Shown: positions 17,277 through 23,878 of the stretch, piece by piece
Numbering within the stretch: position 1 is the stretch's first letter
Layout of the letters: each line of letters begins with the position of its first letter
From: Bacteroidales bacterium
Lineage (GTDB): Bacteria; Bacteroidota; Bacteroidia; Bacteroidales; UBA932
Direction of reading: 5' to 3'
DNA length: 30,390 nt
Assembly (NCBI GenBank): GCA_004555145.1
Contig: SFJB01000007.1
Span: forward strand, 1-30,390
Translations under genes and position numbers: made by a program
Notes under the pieces: generated by a model
What the model saw: only the letters and a program-made list of their open reading frames with translations
The model's database searches: none
Told to the model about the DNA's origin: nothing

Positions 17277-17801
17277 CTATGATAGGTTCTTTCTCAAGCT
17301 CTTCAGTGCGAGTTCCAGATGTTTGTCAACCGTTCTCAACGATATATTGAGCTCTTTTGCTATGCTTTCCCTGTCCATTCCGTTGCGACGGCTCATCACG
17401 AAGACACGTTTCCTCATAGGAGGCATTTCCTCCACCAGGCGTTCGAGTTCAGAGTTACGGTCAGTAAGAAGAATCTCCTCGCCGGTCACATTGCTCTGGG
17501 GTTCAGAAATATCTCCCACAACGGAGAGCAGGGCTGTTCTCCTGGATTTCAGGTAATTTATCGAAGCATTGCGTACCGAGGTGAGTATAAGCGACCTGAT
17601 AGATTTGGAAGGGTCCATCTGTGAGCGGTTCAGCCATATCTTAAGGAATATGTCCTGAGCCAGGTCCTTTGCATACTCCCCATCCCCTATGATGGCTTTT
17701 GCCAAAGAAACGGCAGGAGGATAATATCTGCCGAACAGGACATCGAACGCATCAATGCTGTCCCTGTCCCGAATAAGTGTCATCAATTCGTGGTCTTCCA
17801 T
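17277..17801 (-). CDS. ECF RNA polymerase sigma factor (FecI-like)
   Basis: 174 residues, normal for the sigma-70 ECF group. Region 2 includes A-K-D-L-A-Q-D-I-F-L-K-I-W (about 43-55). Region 4 has the helix-turn-helix G-M-D-R-E-S-I-A-K-E-L-N-I-S-L-R-T-V-D-K-H (about 139-159). It is the first gene of the operon, followed after 10 bases by its FecR partner. It should direct transcription of this locus when released. Because susC follows fecR after only 11 bases, the sigma factor may be made from the transcript it activates, giving positive feedback. The ATG at 17801 has no strong Shine-Dalgarno sequence, as is common in Bacteroidetes. Confidence 0.94.
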   Translation of the reverse strand: MEDHELMTLIRDRDSIDAFDVLFGRYYPPAVSLAKAIIGDGEYAKDLAQDIFLKIWLNRSQMDPSKSIRSLILTSVRNASINYLKSRRTALLSVVGDISEPQSNVTGEEILLTDRNSELERLVEEMPPMRKRVFVMSRRNGMDRESIAKELNISLRTVDKHLELALKSLRKNLS

Positions 17802-17844
17802 TCGCGCAAGTGTGTTACCATAAATGATACAAGTTCAAAAAGGC

Positions 17845-17879
17845 AATTGCGTAATGGTGTACCTCCAAAAAACGCAATT
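17845..17879. promoter_or_regulatory. Inverted repeat upstream of the sigma factor gene
   Basis: AATTGCGT (17845-17852) and ACGCAATT (17872-17879) form an 8-bp perfect inverted repeat with a 19-base spacer, centred about 60 bases upstream of the sigma factor ATG. The left arm lies within a small palindrome GCAATTGC (17843-17850). It could be an operator or an mRNA hairpin in the leader. No convincing housekeeping promoter (TTTG, N19, TAnnTTTG) was found in this 97-base region, which may mean the promoter is of ECF type. Confidence 0.35.
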
Positions 17880-17898
17880 ACACGTTAAATACATACCA

Positions 17899-17930
17899 AA
17901 TACGGCAGGGCACATCTGCCCTGCCGTATT
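17899..17930 (-). terminator. Rho-independent terminator of the galacturonate/DUF4886 operon
   Basis: A perfect 13-bp stem (17899-17911 with 17918-17930; core TACGGCAGGGC) has a 6-base loop. Read on the minus strand it comes 26 bases after the DUF4886 stop and continues into TTTGGTATG, giving a short T-run. It isolates the four-gene operon from the sigma factor operon downstream on the same strand. Confidence 0.8.
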
Positions 17931-17956
17931 CCGATCATCGACGGTTTGCCGGGCTG

Positions 17957-19621
17957 CTATAGCATCACCGACATTTCAGGCAGAGGCTTGGCCTCGTTGG
18001 CAGGGTCACCGGCAATGCGGGAAACGCATTTGACATTAGGGTGGTCGAACCACTTGCCATTCACCTGATACTCGGAACAGCAGCGCTGGCGAACCACGAA
18101 TTCGTCAGTAGGATTCTCCAGGTTGACAGTGAACTCGACAATCTTCTGATCAGTGGTGAAAGAAATGTTGTAATCTATGATTTCCCCGCTGAGAGAAAGG
18201 GTCTCGGTCTTCTTTTCGAACGCCGGGACAGGCCTGAACTCCTCTCCGTCCTTATATTCAATCATCCAATACTTCGCACCGTAAGAGCCGGGATTATAGG
18301 TGTATATGATATGCAGGCGGGTACCCTCCGCAAAGCGGTTGCCGCCGAGAGTCTCGAACTGCCAATAGTCCCCGGGCATAGGCCCGCTCATAACCGGCTG
18401 GCCACCGTTGCTGACATTCAGGATGGAAAGTCCGGCCGCATCACCCGGCCAGGCAGTCTTGTCGATCTGCACATAGCTGAGCTTACCGTTCCCCTCTTCG
18501 TTGGCCATATAATAGCCACGCTCCCCGGCCTCGTTGCTGTAGCGGTAAACGCCCGGCTCGTTCTGTCCTGTCCAGGTCAGAATGCAACCATCAGCCTTCG
18601 CTCTTTCCGGGGTGAAATACCACTTGGCCAACACCTTGCGTGGATCCCCCTCTTCGTCTGCAGGCTTCTCGAAATAGGAAAGGTCCGTGACCTGATAAGG
18701 ATGGAGGCAGGCCTCGTGTGCGGCAGTCTGGCAGAGCAGGGCCTTAGCTTCGGAAATGGATTCCGGATGATAGCTGTTTCCGACAACGCTCTTGCCCATA
18801 ATCTTCTCGAACCAGAGACAGGCGGCGGTATAGCGGCCGGTGGAATAATTCAGATGCCATCCGTCCCTGGTGAGATTGTCTCCGAGATAGGAACTGCGGG
18901 CATTCTGTATGGCATCCATACAGTTCATAAAGAGTTTGAACTCCGTATGGGCGGCAAGTACCTCCTTCGTGGCAGAGCATATCATCTGATACATCAGTTC
19001 CTGGTCATAATTGTAATAGCTAAACTTGACTCCGGTGTAGTCGCTTTTCGCAGCCCACGGAGCGTGATAGACCAGTCTGGCATCCGGACACTTCTCCTTG
19101 AGGACTCCGAGCAGATTGGTCAGGGCCGGTTCCATCGAATGGCTCACCGAACCGAGGCTGGAGTTGTAAAAGCCGTGATAGCCGGCACCTTCCTGAACAC
19201 TGATAAAGGTCCAGTCTTCATCTGCGAGAGCCGATGACATTTTCGTGGAGCCAGTGGTGGTTTTGACGCCATCCACAATCTTGCGATAGCTGTAAGCGGC
19301 AGCATCGCTCAGCGCGTTCTCGGCATGGGTAGCCAGAGGACAGCCTCCTATATAGAGGTTTCCTATGATGACATCCTTCCCCTCGGCGGCAAAGAGGCCG
19401 TAGAGCTCCTGTTCCACAGCGTCAGCCGAGAAACTGTTGCCAATCGCGAGTATCTTTACGACGTCCGGCAGCTGGAACTCATCCCCCGGCTTGTCCGGCT
19501 CTTCAGTACCAGGTTTGTCCGGTTCCTCGGTATTTGGCTTGTCCGGGTCCGTATTGTCCGGGTTGCAGGCGCAGAGCACCATAAGCGCCGTCATCGCGGC
19601 AAAAAGCGGTCGAAAATTCAT
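17957..19621 (-). CDS. DUF4886 / SGNH-hydrolase-like lipoprotein
   Basis: 554 residues from the ATG at 19621, chosen because it opens a lipoprotein signal peptide (M-V-L-C-A-C). The frame is open further upstream, but that part lacks such features and overlaps the epimerase gene. A proline/acid linker of repeating D-K-P-x-x-E-E-P follows (about 24-48). The catalytic domain (about 54-285) has I-L-A-I-G-N-S-F-S (S63 in the block I position), G-G-C-P-L-A-T-H, and D-G-W-H-L-N with D253 and H256 as the probable catalytic pair. SGNH enzymes are mostly carbohydrate esterases or lipases. Residues about 290-550 are an unassigned beta-rich module. It is the last gene of the uronate operon, 25 bases after the epimerase gene, so a role in removing ester groups from a uronate-containing glycan is plausible but unproven. 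Confidence 0.8.
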   Translation of the reverse strand: MNFRPLFAAMTALMVLCACNPDNTDPDKPNTEEPDKPGTEEPDKPGDEFQLPDVVKILAIGNSFSADAVEQELYGLFAAEGKDVIIGNLYIGGCPLATHAENALSDAAAYSYRKIVDGVKTTTGSTKMSSALADEDWTFISVQEGAGYHGFYNSSLGSVSHSMEPALTNLLGVLKEKCPDARLVYHAPWAAKSDYTGVKFSYYNYDQELMYQMICSATKEVLAAHTEFKLFMNCMDAIQNARSSYLGDNLTRDGWHLNYSTGRYTAACLWFEKIMGKSVVGNSYHPESISEAKALLCQTAAHEACLHPYQVTDLSYFEKPADEEGDPRKVLAKWYFTPERAKADGCILTWTGQNEPGVYRYSNEAGERGYYMANEEGNGKLSYVQIDKTAWPGDAAGLSILNVSNGGQPVMSGPMPGDYWQFETLGGNRFAEGTRLHIIYTYNPGSYGAKYWMIEYKDGEEFRPVPAFEKKTETLSLSGEIIDYNISFTTDQKIVEFTVNLENPTDEFVVRQRCCSEYQVNGKWFDHPNVKCVSRIAGDPANEAKPLPEMSVML

Positions 19622-19646
19622 AATTATGCGGTTAGTAACCAATATG

Positions 19647-20693
19647 CTATTTATAGAACTCCTTGTACCAGCGGGCAAAGCGACGGAGTCCCTCCCGCAG
19701 AGGGGTGTGCGGACGGAAAGCGAAGTCGCGTTCGAGAGGAGCAGTGTCTGCGAAGGTAACCGGTACGTCGCCCGGCTGCATAGGCACCAGTTCCTTGTGC
19801 GCCTCGAAATCGTAGTCGGCCGGAAGCACTCCGGCAGCGACCAGCTCCTCCTGGAGAATGGTAACGAAGTCAAGAAGATTTTCCGGCTGGCTGTTACCTA
19901 TATTATATACTGCATAGGCCGGAACGGGAAGACCGTCCTCGCCTGTGGAGCGCGCAGGGGCCTTTGCCATTACCCTCAGCACTCCCTCGACTATGTCGTC
20001 GATGTAGGTGAAGTCGCGCTTGCAGTTTCCGTAATTGAAAATCTTTATTGTTTCTCCCCTGAGCAGCTTGTCCGTAAATCCGAAGTAAGCCATATCCGGA
20101 CGGCCGGCAGGACCATACACCGTGAAGAAACGCAGGCCGGTGGACGGAATGTCGTAGAGCTTGGAATAGGAATGGGCCATCAGCTCGTTGCTCTTCTTGG
20201 TAGCGGCATAGAGGGAAACAGGATTGTCAACCTTGTCGTCCGTAGAGTAAGGAACCTTCTTGTTCGAACCGTAAACCGATGAAGACGAGGCATATACGAG
20301 ATGTTCCATACGTTTGTCCCAACGGCAGCCCTCGAGTATGTTATAGAAACCCACGAGATTGGACTCGATATACGCGCCAGGGTTGGTGATGGAGTAGCGG
20401 ACGCCCGCCTGGGCCGCGAGGTTCACGGCGATATGCGGTTCATGCTCGGCGAATATGCCGTCCACCAGCGACTTGTCGGCAATGTTGCCGCGATACATTA
20501 CGAAACGTCCGTCGGAGACCTTGTCGATTTCCTTCAGACGCCACTCCTTTATTGATACGTCGTAATAGTCATTGAGATTGTCTATGCCTATGACTTTGAT
20601 GTCCCTGTTCTCCCTGAGCAGTCTCAGAACAAGGGCGGAACCGATGAATCCGGCTGCTCCGGTCACCAGTATGCATTTTCCTTCGAAACTCAT
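19647..20693 (-). CDS. UDP-glucuronate 4-epimerase
   Basis: 348 residues, an extended short-chain dehydrogenase. It has the NAD-binding G-A-A-G-F-I-G (12-18), the substrate-side A-A-Q-A-G-V-R-Y-S (93-101), and the catalytic S-S-S-V-Y-G region plus Y162-x-x-x-K166. Later come R-F-F-T-V-Y-G-P-A-G-R-P-D-M-A and K-R-D-F-T-Y-I-D-D-I. The A-G-V-R-Y-S and G-R-P-D-M-A strings are typical of UDP-glucuronate 4-epimerases (CapI/LpsL group), which interconvert UDP-GlcA and UDP-GalA in the cytoplasm. It lies 20 bases after the galacturonokinase-type gene, which fits a shared UDP-galacturonate pathway. A related UDP-hexose epimerase specificity is less likely. Confidence 0.9.
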   Translation of the reverse strand: MSFEGKCILVTGAAGFIGSALVLRLLRENRDIKVIGIDNLNDYYDVSIKEWRLKEIDKVSDGRFVMYRGNIADKSLVDGIFAEHEPHIAVNLAAQAGVRYSITNPGAYIESNLVGFYNILEGCRWDKRMEHLVYASSSSVYGSNKKVPYSTDDKVDNPVSLYAATKKSNELMAHSYSKLYDIPSTGLRFFTVYGPAGRPDMAYFGFTDKLLRGETIKIFNYGNCKRDFTYIDDIVEGVLRVMAKAPARSTGEDGLPVPAYAVYNIGNSQPENLLDFVTILQEELVAAGVLPADYDFEAHKELVPMQPGDVPVTFADTAPLERDFAFRPHTPLREGLRRFARWYKEFYK

Positions 20694-20713
20694 ATAGTGA
20701 TAAGAATTATTTG

Positions 20714-21856
20714 CTAAACAAAACGCGCCCCGTCATCCGGCTGCACCCAGAAAACCTTGAAAGTCTTCTCGTATTCGGGGAACTCCTCGAGATAGCGCCT
20801 GGTCAGCTCGCGCTCCACATCTTCCTTATGAGCGGGATCCACCAGGGCTATGACAGCGCCCTTGAAGCCGGCGCCGCTGAAACGTCCGCCGTAAACACCC
20901 GGCAGGCTGCGCAATATCTCATATATGCCTATAAGCTCCGGCGAACCGCATTCGTAATTGTGTATTGATGATTCGCAAGAGTCGAAGCACAGTTTCCCAA
21001 AGAGTTTAAGATTACCCGTCTCCCAGGCCGTAACTCCCTGACGCACACGACGATACTCAGAATAGAAATGCTCCGCGCGACGGGCGAAACGCTGAGGCAT
21101 AGCTATGCGTGTCTTCTCGAAAACAGCCTTCGGGATGTCACGAAGGAAAGTCTTGTCGAAAGGCTTCAGCGGCTGGTCCATATAGGCGAGCATATTCCAG
21201 GCGGCCGTCTTGCACTCGAAAACACGCAGATTGTAGTCGGAGTTGACCAGGCTGCGGGTGAGGCCGGAGAAGAATATGCCTATCTCGAAAGGAGGCATAT
21301 CCGGGTTGCGGGCGATAACGCGGTATTCGTTGCTGTCGCAGTCGAGGAAAAGCAGACCGTCCCTGCGTCCCAGCGCAATACAGGCCTGGTCAAGCAGACC
21401 GTTGTTCAGGCCTATGTACTCGCGCTCCGCCTCCGAGGCGATCTGAGCCACTTCAAAAGGCTGCAGCTCTATGCCGTTGGCCCTGGCGAAAGCCATCACA
21501 TAGGCGATGAGCACGGCTGCACTGCTGCTCAGTCCGCCCACCGGGAGCGAACCGCGTATGACGCCCTCGATGCCGCGGGTGAGGCGGAAACGCTTCTGAA
21601 GCGCGTACTTGGCGCCGCGGGCATAGTCGCCCCATTGCTTCTGACGCACCTGCGCCGGCACCGTAATGTCAAACTCCAGCTCTCCCCCGAAGGTCTCGGA
21701 AGAAAGTTTCACCAGCGTATCCTCCCTGACATCGAAAAAAAGGTCCACGCCCTTGTCTATGGCGAAGCCCGTCACCAGACCGTGCTGATGATCCACGTGA
21801 GCGCCTATAGGGCAGACGCGGTAAGGACTGAAAATATGATACTTATATGCTTTCAT
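20714..21856 (-). CDS. GHMP-family sugar kinase, galacturonokinase-like
   Basis: 380 residues. It has the three GHMP kinase motifs: P-Y-R-V-C-P-I-G-A-H-V-D-H-Q-H-G (11-26), S-L-P-V-G-G-L-S-S-S-A-A (103-114), and Y-G-G-R-F-S-G-A-G-F-K-G near residue 330. D156 in N-G-L-L-D-Q is the likely catalytic base. Ordinary galactokinases read G-E-H-x-D-Y in motif 1; this one reads G-A-H-V-D-H-Q. From memory, that variant, together with Y-N-L-R-V-x-E-C, R-A-E-H-x-x-S-E and N-Y-E-C-G, matches plant galacturonokinase closely. It is therefore expected to phosphorylate galacturonate at C1 using ATP. Its neighbours, a nucleotidyltransferase 4 bases upstream and a UDP-glucuronate 4-epimerase downstream, support this. 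Galactokinase or another uronate kinase remains possible. Confidence 0.82.
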   Translation of the reverse strand: MKAYKYHIFSPYRVCPIGAHVDHQHGLVTGFAIDKGVDLFFDVREDTLVKLSSETFGGELEFDITVPAQVRQKQWGDYARGAKYALQKRFRLTRGIEGVIRGSLPVGGLSSSAAVLIAYVMAFARANGIELQPFEVAQIASEAEREYIGLNNGLLDQACIALGRRDGLLFLDCDSNEYRVIARNPDMPPFEIGIFFSGLTRSLVNSDYNLRVFECKTAAWNMLAYMDQPLKPFDKTFLRDIPKAVFEKTRIAMPQRFARRAEHFYSEYRRVRQGVTAWETGNLKLFGKLCFDSCESSIHNYECGSPELIGIYEILRSLPGVYGGRFSGAGFKGAVIALVDPAHKEDVERELTRRYLEEFPEYEKTFKVFWVQPDDGARFV

Positions 21857-21860
21857 ACTT

Positions 21861-22595
21861 TTACTTTCCGTAGAGTTCGCAGGCCTGGCGATAGGTGTCC
21901 GGGCTGCCTATGTCGAAGCGGCCGCCATTCATTTTCCAGGCATATATGTCCGTCCTGTCCACCATATAGTGGGCCAGGTTCCCGGGCGCATCCCTGCCGC
22001 AGCCGTCGTCCACGCTGCCGCGCACCAGAGGCAGGTCTTTTTTTAGATATATATAGAAAGGCGGCACTGCCCAGCAGCTTTTCGGTTCCTGCGGCTTCTC
22101 GGCCATTTCCAGCACCCTGCCGTCGTCGTCGAGGAGCACGACACCCGTACGGCGCAACTTCTCCACGTCCTTCTGCTCGTGGCACATTATGCAGCTGGCG
22201 TTACGGGAATATGCGAAATCCACAAAGTCGCGCATAGTGAAAAAGAGCAGATTGTCGGCCGCAACGACCAGGATGTCGTCATCGACGGAAAGCTTTTCCA
22301 TAGCGAAAAGCAGGTCGCAGACTGCCCCGAGCCGCGTCTCATTGGTCTCGGTGCCGTCATCTACTATGGTTATGGGACAACGGTAGCTGCAGCCCTCCGC
22401 CCACTCGCGGAATATGGGGGCGAAACGGTGGTTTGTAACGATAATATGCCCGTCAACGGCTTCAATGCGGTCAATGTCGTCCAGAAGACGTCCCAGGATA
22501 GTATTGTCTCCGATTTTCAGCAAGGGCTTCGGAAAATTGCGCGTCAGTTCCCCCAGACGGGTGGCATAACCGGCGGCGATGACTATGTTTTTCAT
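21861..22595 (-). CDS. Sugar-1-phosphate nucleotidyltransferase
   Basis: 244 residues from the ATG at 22595; an in-frame TTG three codons earlier (22604) is a weaker start. It has the Rossmann-like nucleotidyltransferase fold. The signature is A-A-G-Y-A-T-R-L with F-P-K-P-L-L-K-I (8-28), a metal-binding A-A-D-N (D114), and near the end R-F-D-I-G-S-P-D-T-Y. The length fits single-domain members without a left-handed helix. In this operon it most likely makes the UDP-sugar from the 1-phosphate produced by the kinase 4 bases downstream, in other words UDP-galacturonate. The nucleotide and sugar specificity cannot be proved from sequence. Confidence 0.85.
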   Translation of the reverse strand: MKNIVIAAGYATRLGELTRNFPKPLLKIGDNTILGRLLDDIDRIEAVDGHIIVTNHRFAPIFREWAEGCSYRCPITIVDDGTETNETRLGAVCDLLFAMEKLSVDDDILVVAADNLLFFTMRDFVDFAYSRNASCIMCHEQKDVEKLRRTGVVLLDDDGRVLEMAEKPQEPKSCWAVPPFYIYLKKDLPLVRGSVDDGCGRDAPGNLAHYMVDRTDIYAWKMNGGRFDIGSPDTYRQACELYGK

Positions 22596-22667
22596 AAGCG
22601 GCAAATAGCTTTGCTCATATAAGCACTTGTAAAGTTAAGAAGCTTTTCTCAATTTTGTGAAGATACA

Positions 22668-22675
22668 CAAAGATA
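22668..22675 (-). promoter_or_regulatory. Candidate -7 box for the uronate operon
   Basis: Read on the minus strand this is TATCTTTG, a perfect match to TAnnTTTG, 72 bases upstream of the nucleotidyltransferase ATG. No good TTTG lies at the expected distance upstream; the nearest is TTTC at about 17 bases. The assignment is therefore tentative. The 87-base gap also has to hold the promoter of the divergent AI-2E-family gene, for which no convincing match was found. Confidence 0.3.
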
Positions 22676-22682
22676 TTGTAAT

Positions 22683-23837
22683 ATGGAACCCGGAAAGACT
22701 ACGAAATACAGCGAAAAACTGGCCCGCTACATACTCATAGCCGCCGCTGTCGTGCTTCTCGCCCTCATTTGCCGCACATTCAGCAAGGTACTGATCTACA
22801 TAGCCGCCGCAGGCGTGGTTTCCCTCATTGCCCAGCCGCTTATGGCCTTGCTGCGAAAGATAAGGATCAAGGGGAAGTGCGCGCCCGACTGGCTGCTGGC
22901 CATAGTATCGATCCTACTCATAATTCTGATACTCAGCGGTTTGATAGCCGGCCTCTCCCCTGTTGTCAAAGAACTTGTCAAAGACATATCCGCAGCTGCG
23001 GGAGGCACTTCGCTGGACGGGGTTTCTGAAAACCTTGCGCTTTTCAACGCCTTTCTGAGGGACAGTTTCAACCTGGACAGCGACTTCCGCATTGAAATGA
23101 TAGTGCTGGAACAGCTGCGATCCCTGCTGGACATGAACATTTTCGGCAATGTGATAGGTTCCGTGGCCTCAGCCGTGGCGAGCATAGGGATAGGTGTATT
23201 CAGCGTGGTCTTCATTTCCTTCTTCTTCATCAAGGATGAGGAACTGCTCTCCAGAATGATATGCGCTCTTACGCCCGACCGTCTGGAAGGGAAGGTGACC
23301 GCGGCCCTCAGCGATGTGGAGAAACTGCTTTCCCGCTATTTCATAGGCCTTATCATAGAGATGAGCATTGTGGGCGCGATTGACTTCCTGGGACTCTGGG
23401 CCATAGCCAGATTGGACTTTGAAACGGCCATAGGCATAGGATTCCTTGCGGGAATGCTCAACATCATCCCTTACGTAGGTCCGCTGCTCGGCGGAGCAAT
23501 AGGCACCGTGCTCGCGATCACGATACGCTATTGCAGCGGAGGAAGCGTGGGACTGGATGTCAACTTCTGGCTCTTCCTCGTCATACTTATCTGCATTTTC
23601 GCTGTTGCCCAGCTGGTTGACAATTTCATACTCCAGCCGCTGATCTATTCCGCCAGCATAAAGGCCAGCCCGCTCGAGATTTTCATCGTCCTGCTTATGG
23701 CAGGAACCATATCAGGCGTTGCCGGAATGCTGGTAGCCATACCTGCCTATACGGTAATACGCGTAGTGGCAGCCCGCTTCTTCCCGGATACAAAATTGAT
23801 ACGCCGACTGGTCGGTGAACCATCGTCCGAGCAATAG
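22683..23837 (+). CDS. AI-2E family (PerM/YdiK-type) membrane protein
   Basis: 384 residues with about seven or eight predicted membrane segments. The first pair is at about 17-55 (I-L-I-A-A-A-V-V-L-L-A-L-I and I-Y-I-A-A-A-G-V-V-S-L-I-A-Q-P), another is at 75-95, and the rest lie beyond a soluble loop at about 97-150. The C-terminal half has the family's conserved stretches G-F-L-A-G-M-L-N-I-I-P-Y-V-G-P-L-L-G, then F-I-L-Q-P-L-I-Y and P-L-E-I-F-I-V-L-L-M-A-G. Family members export small molecules, peptides or ions; autoinducer-2 transport was shown for only some, so no substrate is claimed. It is divergent from the uronate operon and convergent with the GH13 gene, with only 10 bases between their stops. 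Confidence 0.92.
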   Translation: MEPGKTTKYSEKLARYILIAAAVVLLALICRTFSKVLIYIAAAGVVSLIAQPLMALLRKIRIKGKCAPDWLLAIVSILLIILILSGLIAGLSPVVKELVKDISAAAGGTSLDGVSENLALFNAFLRDSFNLDSDFRIEMIVLEQLRSLLDMNIFGNVIGSVASAVASIGIGVFSVVFISFFFIKDEELLSRMICALTPDRLEGKVTAALSDVEKLLSRYFIGLIIEMSIVGAIDFLGLWAIARLDFETAIGIGFLAGMLNIIPYVGPLLGGAIGTVLAITIRYCSGGSVGLDVNFWLFLVILICIFAVAQLVDNFILQPLIYSASIKASPLEIFIVLLMAGTISGVAGMLVAIPAYTVIRVVAARFFPDTKLIRRLVGEPSSEQ

Positions 23838-23841
23838 CCCA

Positions 23842-23878
23842 TCCGGCTTACAATCTGATCACAACAGCAGAAGCCGGA
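23842..23878. repeat. Inverted repeat across the end of the GH13 gene
   Basis: TCCGGCTT (23842-23849) and AAGCCGGA (23871-23878) form an 8-bp inverted repeat with a 21-base spacer. It overlaps the GH13 stop codon and lies directly after the convergent AI-2E-family gene. No T-run follows. It could help end transcription from either side, but the evidence is weak. Confidence 0.25.

Noticed and set aside
18041..19237. Long plus-strand open frame opposite the DUF4886 gene
   Set aside because: It is a shadow of a supported gene, with no recognisable domain or upstream signal.
19622..19873. Upstream in-frame extension of 84 codons for the DUF4886 lipoprotein
   Set aside because: It overlaps the end of the epimerase gene and encodes arginine/serine-rich sequence with no signal peptide; the ATG at 19621 opens a proper lipoprotein signal.
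21068..22237. Long plus-strand open frame opposite the kinase and nucleotidyltransferase
   Set aside because: It is antisense to two well-supported genes, spans their junction and has no recognisable motif.
22596..22604. TTG start for the nucleotidyltransferase
   Set aside because: The ATG three codons later directly begins the conserved core strand M-K-N-I-V-I-A-A-G.
22650..22657. CAATTTTG as a -7 box for the AI-2E-family gene
   Set aside because: It lacks the initial TA of the pattern, and the only partner (CTTG 20 bases upstream) is weak.
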